From Mixophyes australis (taxonomy: Eukaryota > Chordata > Amphibia > Anura > Limnodynastidae): a stretch of 64,000 nt of DNA. Position numbers and translations under genes: made by a program. Where the stretch lies: positions 37,308,835 to 37,372,834 of the forward strand of contig JAVHZZ010000003.1 in assembly GCA_036250195.1 (NCBI GenBank), read 5' to 3'. The stretch's first letter is position 1, and the number at the start of each line of letters is the position of its first letter. The notes under the pieces were generated by a model, which was not told the DNA's origin, ran no database searches, and saw only the letters and a program-made list of their open reading frames with translations. Positions 56,401 to 64,000 of the stretch are shown in pieces.

Positions 56401-58317
56401 CTTTACTATGTTGCTAATAGTCTCGATCCCTGGCCACCAAACACGCTTTTTAGTAAGTCTACCTCTGACATTTAAATAGTGCAAGGAGCAGGGTCCCCAA
56501 CAGCACAGAATAAGGTTGTGAAGTTACTGTCAAACTTATGCAGGAAGAATTCCGTGTTAAACACACTTCTGTATGAGGCAATATTATTTCAACTCTTAAG
56601 GGGTAGATGCAATTCACAAAGAACAACGCGGAGCGTGCACAATTACCGTTACTATGGTAATTTCCACGCTGAGCCATAAGCAAAAATCTATGTTAAAATT
56701 ACCGTAGTGCCCGCCCCGTGGTGTTCTAAACAACAACGCAGGGAATTGAATCTACCCCTATATGTTGAGTAAAGCTAAATATAATCAAGCTTTGCCATTA
56801 ATTTCATTAGAAAAAAATGTTTTTGTATTTTAAGTCTTGTTTTACTGTGGGGTGTGTGTATGATGAGCCGTATGTGTCAGCTTACAGCAGTTTGTTATTG
56901 CTGTAAATAAGTCTCTCTGCAAATCGTAACATATTAGATGAGGATTACCCTGGTAAGCACCCAAATTGCCACAAAATTCCTTGACAATTTTGTTCCACCA
57001 TGGGACTTTTTTTGTAAGGGACATTTATTCTCTATTGTGTTATTGGGCAGGACACTCACCATGAATGCTTTAGTGTCCTCTCTTCCTTATTTCAGATGTT
57101 GGAGCTGATATTATATTGGACTGTGTGGGAGCCACACACTGGGAGAAGAACCTACAGTGCCTGAACACTGATGGGCGCTGGGTGGTCTACGGGCTCATGG
57201 GCTCCGGTGAGGTTAACGGGGACTTGCTTGCAAAGTTACTCTGGAAAAGAGGGAGCATACTGGGCAGTCTCTTAAGATCCCGCTCCAGTAAGGCAAGTGG
57301 TCACTTATAATCTAGATGGTGCAGGGGACACATACCCAATGAAAAGTAGGTCTTATTTAACGGGACTATCGCCTAGCCCCCTGGGGTTGTTTGTTTACCA
57401 TATTACATATTTATGATGTTGCTGTACATTGTATGTGCAGAGCAGGTAGTCTATTTATGGATAACATATGAGGTTTCTAGAGGCAGCTATTTTGCATGAC
57501 CCCAATTGCGCAGCTTGTATCTCATTGACTGACAGTGGGAAGAGGCGTTGTATTTGATATAAAATTTAAATTAACTTCTTGGCGCTGTTCAGCTTCCTGA
57601 TGCTGCTGCTGCCGGCCCCTCCATGTCAGTGATAGACTAGGACTTGTGGCGCTGGGCTATGATGTCACACCGCAGCGCCACACTCCCGACACGGAGGAGC
57701 CGCAGCACTGAGACGAACACCCGCCCCTCCTCTACCTGCCCCCACCCCCTTACTTACTCCTCACAAGGGCGCCTGAAGGCGAGGAGCACTTAGTACATTT
57801 CCACCTGCCCTGGAAGTATATGTACTGTTCTTCCTAAGAGCTATGTTAATATAAAAGCTTCTTCTATGGTTTTATTTTTAAAATCCTGCTGCATTTTGTA
57901 CTGCTCTTCTCTGTCTTAGGAATTATTGACCCATTTGAGAAAGGAACTTGTCTGTTTACTGGTTGTCGGGTTTAAAGTCCAAAATGCTACAAATCCAACA
58001 TTCTTTTGTGCATTTTCCTTTCAAGAGGCAGGATCTAGTATTACAGAACACAGGCAGTCTGCCTTGTCAGTATAGCTGTTCATGTTTTACATAAATATGT
58101 GTGTAATAGTGGACTGTTGTTTGTGTGTTTTCAGTACAAAGCAGAATTGGTAAAAACATTTACAGAGCATGCTCTGCCTCACTTCACACCCGGAGGTCTC
58201 ACCCCGTTGCAGCCAATAGTGGACAGCGTTTACCCCTTACACCAGATCGGTGATGCCCACCGCCGCATGGAAGACAATAAGAACACAGGCAAGATCGTCC
58301 TTCAAATCCCGCTGTGA
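50314..58317 (+). CDS. TP53I3: TP53I3 (PIG3), quinone oxidoreductase-like protein, 332 aa
   Basis: Five exons (50314-50451, 51355-51622, 52331-52543, 57096-57292, 58135-58317) join in frame to exactly 332 codons, the human length. The protein is a zinc-free medium-chain dehydrogenase/reductase of the zeta-crystallin type that reduces quinones with NADPH, generating reactive oxygen; in mammals it is induced by p53. Visible features: SALNRADL (38-45), Tyr51 within [32 protein letters not shown], the nucleotide-binding [14 protein letters not shown] loop with Ser151, [47 protein letters not shown], and a C-terminal [13 protein letters not shown]. The human protein keeps Tyr51 and Ser151. ATG at 50314 is chosen because it gives the conserved [16 protein letters not shown] start. 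Intron 4 uses a GC donor. I saw no (TGYCC)n p53-responsive repeat upstream. Confidence 0.97.
51355..51622 (+). CDS. TP53I3: TP53I3 coding exon 2 (residues 47-135)
   Basis: Acceptor CTGTATCTTGCAG, donor TTTGTAG|GTGAGT, phase 1. It encodes the catalytic Tyr51 region and the substrate-domain core ending in AFQLLHFV. Confidence 0.97.
51699..51773. repeat. Small palindromic MITE-like repeat in TP53I3 intron 2
   Basis: AGCAGCCAATCA at 51699-51710 and TGATTGGCTGCT at 51762-51773 are perfect 12-bp inverted arms. Limits of the full element are unknown. Confidence 0.55.
51915..52160 (-). mobile_element. tRNA-derived SINE copy lacking its tRNA head
   Basis: Shares with 16018-16711 the GTTAACCTACCAGTATGTTT, GTGTGGGAGCAAACC and ACGCAAACATGGGGAGAACA blocks. 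The head beyond CTCCACACAGATGGG is absent. Confidence 0.7.
52331..52543 (+). CDS. TP53I3: TP53I3 coding exon 3 (residues 136-207 part)
   Basis: Acceptor CCCTTGTTTAAAG, donor AAACG|GTAAGG, phase 1. It carries the NADPH-binding [13 protein letters not shown] motif with Ser151. Confidence 0.97.
55541..55716. mobile_element. Palindromic MITE in TP53I3 intron 3
   Basis: GGGGCAGGTTTACTAAAACC starts it; TTGCCCATAGCAACAAATCA near 55585 pairs with TGATTGGTTGCTATGGGCAA near 55656, and the right end TTTTTAGAAGTTTTAGCAAA mirrors the left. It is a full hairpin element common in frogs. Confidence 0.8.
56312..56440. mobile_element. hAT MITE of the CATAGTGGGCTAC family (fragment)
   Basis: CCCATAGTGGGCTACCTTGG and GGTCATTGGGCTACCTGCAT match the 16763 and 42193 copies. 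Ends are not resolved. Confidence 0.6.
56600..56758. mobile_element. MITE with GGGGTAGAT ends
   Basis: GGGGTAGATGCAATTC left end and GGGGTAGATTCAATTCC inverted right end, 159 bp; same family as 24724-24856. Confidence 0.75.
57096..57292 (+). CDS. TP53I3: TP53I3 coding exon 4 (ends at a GC donor)
   Basis: Acceptor CTTCCTTATTTCAG. It encodes [19 protein letters not shown] through SLLRSRSSK. It must end at AAG|GCAAGT (57293) to stay in frame with exon 5. A nearby GTAAGG at 57288 would shift the frame. Confidence 0.93.
57293..57298 (+). promoter_or_regulatory. GC 5' splice site of TP53I3 intron 4
   Basis: AG|GCAAGT matches the consensus of the rare GC-AG U2-type introns, which show strong pairing to U1 at the other positions. 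The reading frame supports its use. Confidence 0.85.
58135..58317 (+). CDS. TP53I3: TP53I3 coding exon 5 (last 60 residues, stop)
   Basis: Acceptor TTGTGTGTTTTCAG; begins [17 protein letters not shown], ends GKIVLQIPL and TGA at 58315-58317. Same C-terminal layout as human. Confidence 0.97.
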   Translation, partial: YKAELVKTFTEHALPHFTPGGLTPLQPIVDSVYPLHQIGDAHRRMEDNKNTGKIVLQIPL

Positions 58318-58949
58318 TACTAGGAGATGAAATGGTTATGATGGTGGATTGAAAAAAGCTTTTCACTAAATGAACAAATGTCATCGACACCAATGTGTAT
58401 ATCTGTCATCAAATATTCTTCATGTGCTGTTTACTGGATTGTGATTGACAGGACCAGAAACCAGATTATAGGACAACTGTCCCTTTAAAATGCAGGGAAC
58501 CTTTAATGCTCCTGTTTATGACTGTTTACTTATTTACCATATTTCACTGCCATTCCCAGCTTGGTCTCACATAGGCAGGTCCAGCCATATATTTAGCTGC
58601 TATTCTTCCATACACCAATTTTTAATATGCTAATTTACAAAACTGTATATTATTTCCATACTCCAACCTGCAGAGATATCATTGGTTCCTAGAGATGGGT
58701 GGTGATCTGGTTGTGTTTCTTGTGATGGTGACTGGTTCCTTGTGAACTAATAGGCTCTAACCATACTACGGCTGCAACCGATGTGTGGCTTTTAATTTGA
58801 CATATATATTAGTGATGTATTATTTCCCATAGTGCTGTGCACAGCTAGTCGGGCATTATCATATAACTGAATACAGGAACTGAGATAGCGTGATAAGGTG
58901 AAGAACACCTACCTGGTTGGCATCATGTGACCTGACCTATAAAATACTT
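58318..58949. other. TP53I3 3' UTR and flank
   Basis: No canonical AATAAA is seen in the first 600 nt. The nearest clear one, AAATAAATT near 59520, is in the adjoining L2 copy. Confidence 0.45.
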
Positions 58950-59535
58950 CTAACATACCAGGCCATCAACAAAACTGCACTAACATCCTCACTTGTCTGA
59001 AAATATTTCCCAACTCGACAGCTCTGTTCTGCACAAGATCTGTGTGTCTCATCCACTCTCATTACATGCTCCCATTCCCGTTTACAGGACTTTTTTGGGC
59101 TGCACCCACTTTGTGGAATCCCTTCCCTCGCACAATAAGACTTCTAGTCTTCAAGAGTTCTCTGAAAACCCACCTCTTCAGGCAAGCTTATAATATTCCT
59201 CAACCACCCTTGTAACCTGCCTAGGTTACCCTGTTACCACCCTCTACACAGTTCACACAAGACTACAACCCTCTGAGACGCTGACCAACATTGGTGTGTG
59301 ACTAGATCATATGGCCCACCAAGCACTCTTTATCTCTGCATTCTGGCTGGATCAATATGCAGTGTGTAGTAGTGGACCTCCTGTATCATAGTCCCATAGA
59401 TAGGAAGCTTGCTAGTAGGGTCCTCTTACCTCTCTCTCTGTCTGTCTGTATTACCCAGTATTGTTTTAGAATTGTGCCTGTCCCCAATTGTACAGCGCTA
59501 CAGAAGATGCTGGTGCTATACAAATAAATTATGAT
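58950..59535 (+). mobile_element. L2-type LINE 3' end
   Basis: Includes CACCCACTTTGTGGAATCCC (a conserved WN-LP region), TTCAAGAGTTCTCTGAAAAC, CCCACCTCTTCAGGCAAGC and the tail GGTGCTATACAAATAAATTA TGATGA. Typical of an L2 or Rex-like C terminus and 3' tail. Confidence 0.75.
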
Positions 59536-59765
59536 GACAACCTAGCTGCCAATCACCATTCAGGCATGAAACAAAGGGTTAGGTTACTGGGTGCATAGTA
59601 CAGCTTTGCTGTAGCAGAGATGATTACTGGGTACTCACTGCCAAATGAAGTTATTAGGGGATTTTATTTCTTCCAAAAATGTTACTGTCTTGGTATTCAC
59701 AGAACATATAAAATATACTGCCTTGTGTTTAATAGCACTAAAACGTGGTCATTTTTTGTATATTA

Positions 59766-60979
59766 CCGTATTTCCCCATTTATAATGTGCTCCCATGTAT
59801 AAGACGCACCTTAATTTTGGCCCCGAAATTTGAAAAAAAAAAATATTAACGGTAGCTGTCAAAAAAGGCAGGGAGAGTGTAATTTCCGGGCAGCACACTC
59901 CCTGCAATCGCCGCCCCCTGCTGCCACTGTACCTCTGTCCCTCTCCTCCTGGATGCGTGCATACCGCTGTCCCCCTCCTCCTTGATCCCCGCTGCCACTG
60001 TGCTCTGTCCCCCTCCTCCTTGATCCCCGCTGCCACTGTGCCTCTGTCCCCCTCCTCCTTGATCCCCGCTGCCACTGTGCCTCTGTCCCCCTCCACCTTG
60101 ATCCCCGCTGCCACTGTGCCTCTGTCCCCCTCCTCCTTGATCCCCGCTGCCACTGTGCCTCTGTCCCCCTCCTCCTTGATCCCCACTGCCACTGTGCCTC
60201 TGTCCGCCTCCCCCTGGATTTCCCTGCTGCCACTGTACCTCTGTCCCTCCCCTCCTGGATGCGTGCATACCGCTGTCCCCCTCCTCTCTTGATCCCCGCT
60301 GCCACTGTGCCTCTGTCCCCCTCCACCTTGATCCCCGCTGCCACTGTGCCTCTGTCCCCCTCCTCCTGGATGCGTGCATACCGCTGTCCCCCTCCTCCTT
60401 GATCCCCGCTGCCACTGTGCCTCTCCCCCTCCACCTTGATCCCCGCTGCCACTGTGCCTCTGTCCCCCTCCTCCTGGATGCGTGCATACCGCTGTCCCCC
60501 TCCTCCTTGATCCCCGCTGCCACTGTGCCTCTGTCCCCCTCCTCCTTGATCCCCACTGCCACTGTGCCTCTGTCCCCCTCCTCCTTGATCCCCACTGCCA
60601 CTGTGCCTCTGTCCCCCTCCTCCTTGATCCCCGCTGCCACTGTGCCTCTGTCCCCCTCCACCTTGATCCCCGCTGCCACTGTGCCTCTGTCCCCCTCCTC
60701 CTTGATCCCCACTGCCACTGTACCTCTGTCCCCCTCCTCCTGGATGCGTGCATACCGCTGTCCCCCTCCTCCTTGATCCCCACTGCCACTGTGCCTCTGT
60801 CCGCCTCCTCCTGGATTTCCCCGCTGCCACTGTAACGCTTCCCCGCTCCCCCTCAATCCCCCCGCTGCTACCGTAATGCTGTCCCCCCTGCATCCCCGCT
60901 ACCCCTGTATAAGATGCACCCAAGTTTTAGACCCAAAATTTTTGGGGAAAAGGTGCATCTTATACATGGGGAAATACGG
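59766..60979. mobile_element. TIR DNA element (CCGTATTTCCCCAT ends), 1214 bp
   Basis: Ends CCGTATTTCCCCAT and, inward from the right, CCGTATTTCCCCATGTATAA, flanked by TA at 59764-59765 and 60980-60981. The left end has 17 extra bases after CCCCAT before GTATAAGACGCACC resumes. A further GTATAAGATGCACCCAAG in direct orientation lies near 60907. A TA duplication hints at a Tc1/mariner-like MITE, but this is unproven. Confidence 0.75.
59925..60840. repeat. 39-bp GC-rich minisatellite inside the TIR element
   Basis: The unit CCTCTGTCCCCCTCCTCCTT GATCCCCGCTGCCACTGTG is 39 bp, with a longer variant containing GGATGCGTGCATACCGCTGT about every 3-6 units. Because 39 is divisible by three, all three minus frames stay open for about 340-350 codons. 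It is strongly strand-asymmetric (pyrimidine-rich + strand). Confidence 0.96.
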
Positions 60980-60981
60980 TA

Positions 60982-62340
60982 TTTAGTACAGTCAGGTAGC
61001 AAAATACATTATTCTTATTATACATTTTTCTAAAGTTTCTCTCCACTATTTAATAATGTTTCTGATTAAATATTTTGATTGCCTAAATATAGACACTATC
61101 ACTTTTCCCAAATGTATATGTTAATAATAAAATGTAATTTTCATGTTTCATTCTTTTAAATGTAGAACACTGGCTGTAATTATTGTTATAACTATAACAT
61201 TTCAAGTAAATATTTTTCTTTCTATATTATTGAACAAGTCCCCCGTGTCATTTCATCTCTCGCACCATTGACTGATGTAGCCACGTCCAGGCGACAGACC
61301 GCACTATCAATTACTGTAGTTAGTGACAACACTATGTACGTGTTGTTTGCAGGATAGTGAGAATGAACAGTACAAGGAAACAACTGGAGACCCCACAAAT
61401 AACAGTCACATTAACACTTTCTGCAAACCGTGTTCCACACAATATTGCTGTCATCCGTGTGCTTCTAAATGCTGTGATTAAACATAAATGTAAATGGAGT
61501 TTTGATGGAGTCTCTTAAATGACATAAATTACATTAAACATAAATGCAGATGGAGTTTTGATGATGGAGTCTCTTTTAAATGACATCTTAAAACATGATG
61601 CTCTGTCTATAAGCCGTTAGCCAGGATTTATCAGTCCTAACATGCATGATAAAAGTTGGTTTTATGTCTCTGTCCATACTGTAGGCTGCAGCTGTCCATT
61701 TATCAAAGCAAAATTGCAGCAGAAATCTAGTTACCTAATCATCTATTTATCAAAGCTTTACATTACTAATGCTGATGTTAGTAAATAGTAATTAGAATTG
61801 CAAACAGAGCAATAAACCTGCCATTTTGGAGTAGCTAATGCTGACTGTAATGTGGCTGGGAGCACATCACTCGTCCTACATTAATAACCAGACCCCAGAT
61901 TATCTAACCAGTGCCCCCAGCCAGAACTGGTTCTCACTATAACATGGAAACCAGTGCATGACCCCTGTTATATGACATAATCCTGCACCTACAGAGCTTT
62001 CCTGCTCACTGACGTCTTGATCTCACGTAGTCCAAGACAGGTCCTGAAAAATAGCAGATGCCCCCGTCCCAACGCCCCCTGGTTTACTGGTGTTGAATGG
62101 AGCTAATGGGGTGGGAATTGTATTGTCGTTTAATGGGCTAGATGGTTAGTTTCCAAATAATCTCAGCATCGCTAATGAGATTCAATAAATATATGAAATG
62201 AGGTAGGAGTCTTGCTGCAGAAATGGTGACATTGTTATTTAATCTTTTAGAGGCTTGATAAACTAACCCCATGCAGTAATGTTTAAATAATCTGCATGAC
62301 ACACAGAACACAAAGACAGAATATTACTAATTGCAGGTCC
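60982..62340. other. No gene recognised
   Basis: Near 61485-61600 there is a local duplication (AAACATAAATG...GGAGTTTTGATG...GAGTCTCTT twice). The rest is unassigned. Confidence 0.4.
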
Positions 62341-62654
62341 CTACACGCAATTATTAGTAGGGATGTGCACCGGCGACTTTTGGTGTCTCGTGTTTTGTGT
62401 TTTGGATTCGGATTTTCGTGATGTTTTGGGTTCGGATTTGTTTCGCAAAACACCTGCCGAAAGGTTTTGGTTCGGATTTAAGGTTTTGGATTCGGATTTT
62501 TTTTTAAAAAAGCATAAAAAGTTCAAAAATCAAGTTTTTGGGCTTATTTTCACTCCTACGCTATTATTAACCTCAATAACATTCAATAACAATCATTTCC
62601 ACTAATTTACAGTGTATTCTGAACACCTCACAATATAGTTATTAGTCCAAAACG

Positions 62655-63480
62655 TTGCAACGAGATATCTTTCTGGACTGCGTAGTGGAGTGGTCACCAC
62701 AATATAATAAGAAAACCATCAACTGGTCTTAATCGCACCAAAAAATGTATCTGGATTGCGTAGAGGAGTGGTCACCACAATATAATTTAAAAACCCTGAA
62801 CTTGTATGATTCGCACCAATAAATGTACCTGGACTGCGTAGAGGAATGGTCACCACAATATAAATTAAAAACCCTGAACTTGTATGAATCGCACCAATAA
62901 ATGTATCTGGACTGCGTAGAGGAGTGGTCACCACAATATAATAAGAAAACCATCAACTGGTATGAATCGCACCGAATAATGTACCTGGACTGCGTAGAGG
63001 AGTGGTCACCACAATATAAAATAAAAACCCTGAACTTGTATGAATCGCACCAATAAATGTATCTGGACTACGTAGAGGAGTGGTCACCACAATATAATAA
63101 GAAAACCATCAACTGGTCTGAATCGCACCGAATAATGTACCTGGACTGCGTAGAGGAGTGGTCACCACAATATAAATTAAAAACCCTGAACTTGTATGAA
63201 TCGCACCAATAAATGTATCTGGACTGGGTAGAGGAGTGGTCACCACAATATAATAAGAAAACCATCAACTGGTATGAATCGCACCGAATAATGTACCTGG
63301 ACTGCGTAGAGGAGTGGGTCACCACAATATAAATTAAAAACCCTGAACTTGTATGAATCGCACCAATAAATGTATCTGGACTGCGTAGAGGAGTGGTCAG
63401 GTCACCACAATATAATTAATAAAAAACCCTCCACGGCTCTGAATTCCCCCCCAAAAAAATCTGGACTGCGTAGTGGGGTG
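62655..63480. repeat. 78-bp tandem repeat in A/B dimers (156 bp)
   Basis: Each unit has TCTGGACTGCGTAGAGGAGT then GGTCACCACAATATAA. Type A continues TAAGAAAACCATCAACTGGT, type B ATTAAAAACCCTGAACTTGT; types alternate with a 156-bp period. Related diverged units extend to 63620 with GGTACCGGGGCCACAATA. Confidence 0.93.
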
Positions 63481-63880
63481 GCCCCGGTACCCAATTTGAT
63501 ACCGGGGCCACAATATAATAAATACACCCTCAACTGGTCAGGATTCCACCAAACAAGTATCTGGACTGCGTAGTGGGGTGGCCCCGGTACTAAATTTGGT
63601 ACCGGGGCCACAATACCTCCTCCAAGTTCCAAGTGTAGTGTTTATAACATATTAACACTACACTAATTCTAGCACGTCAATACCTCTTGTTTTAAATAAT
63701 GACAGGGCATTTAACTTTTGATTTAATATTTTGAATTTGTTGACATTTTCTTTTACTTTTTGAACATGGCAAACGACTGTTGAATGGTCACATAATGCCA
63801 AAAAAATTGTTGCAAGATGGAATTGTCCTTGGGCCCTCCCACCCACCCTTATGTTGTTGAAATAGGACATGCACACTTTA

Positions 63881-63942
63881 ACAAACCAATCATTTCAGCG
63901 ACAGGGCCTACCAAACAACTGTGGCTGAAATGATTGGTTTGT
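63881..63942. repeat. 19-bp perfect inverted repeat
   Basis: ACAAACCAATCATTTCAGC (63881-63899) and GCTGAAATGATTGGTTTGT (63924-63942) are perfect complements separated by 24 bp. It contains CCAAT and ATTGG boxes and may be part of the edge element's promoter or a hairpin. Confidence 0.9.
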
Positions 63943-64000
63943 TTGGGCCCCCACACCAAAAAAACAATTCATCTCTCCCTGTACAAACTAAACAGGCTCT

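Larger units (their letters stand above)
52544..57095. other. TP53I3 intron 3, 4552 bp
   Basis: GT-AG intron. It contains an L2-like tail near 53300 (GGCGCTATATAAATAAAT), several poly-T/poly-A tracts (54755-55200), the MITEs listed separately, and a degenerate AT-rich repeat at about 55840-56100. No nested gene was recognised. Confidence 0.8.
62355..64000. mobile_element. Unclassified repeat element running off the window edge
   Basis: It starts TAGGGATGTGCACCGGCGAC and continues into TTTTGGATTCGGATTTT repeats, the 78-bp array and a non-coding part with GATGGAATTGTCCTTGGGCC. I recognise this combination as a frequent frog interspersed repeat but cannot name the family. The right end is outside the window. 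Confidence 0.5.

Noticed and set aside
59749..60923. Minus-strand frames of 336-354 codons rich in Gly, Gln, Arg
   Set aside because: They exist in all three frames because the unit is 39 bp. No splice signals or domain support a protein.

Overview
This is eukaryotic, repeat-rich vertebrate DNA, most likely from an amphibian and probably a frog. Two genes with canonical introns are recognisable by exon-by-exon translation. The interspersed repeats (L2-clade, CR1-like and Tx1/L1-type LINEs, Tc1/mariner, many hAT MITEs with 8-bp target duplications, and a tRNA-headed SINE) fit an anuran genome. The species call is inference.

Genes. (1) PFN4 (profilin-4), + strand, has four coding exons between 8713 and 15865 that join in frame to 128 aa. 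A likely noncoding first exon and promoter with an RFX X-box lie at 6.44-6.70 kb. (2) An unrecognised gene lies on the - strand. Its probable last coding exon (23610-24395) gives a 261-aa basic protein behind a good splice acceptor, and a possible 5' exon sits near 29.7 kb. (3) TP53I3 (PIG3 quinone oxidoreductase), + strand, has five coding exons between 50314 and 58317 that join in frame to 332 aa, the human length. Its fourth intron needs a GC-AG donor. PFN4 next to TP53I3 on one strand matches my recollection of human 2p23.3, so this looks like a conserved block. The three genes show no operon-like relationship; PFN4 and the - strand gene converge.

Layout. 0-6.4 kb: an old L2 LINE and a 41-bp minisatellite. 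6.4-17.3 kb: PFN4, with a CR1 LINE (split by a solo LTR that itself holds a hAT MITE) in intron 1, and hAT MITEs 29-47 bp upstream of three of its splice acceptors. 15.9-17.3 kb: a 73-bp array interrupted by a SINE, which is interrupted by a hAT MITE. 18.4-23.0 kb: three abutting minisatellites (60, 33 and 63 bp), the middle one split by a 1.27-kb LTR-like element. 23.6-35.6 kb: the - strand gene, LINE debris and Tc1 elements. 35.65-37.83 kb: a 19-bp array. 38-50 kb: L1 debris, two inverted copies of a 600-bp hAT element, and two related LTR-like sequences. 50.3-58.3 kb: TP53I3. 59.8-61.0 kb: a terminal-inverted-repeat element filled with a 39-bp GC-rich array. 62.4 kb to the window end: a repeat element with a 78/156-bp array.

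Most long open frames in the window are products of tandem repeats or transposons. I found no evidence of a new multigene system. The most notable items are the MITE-splice-site arrangement in PFN4, the GC-AG intron in TP53I3, the unassigned 261-aa protein and the nested repeat architecture.
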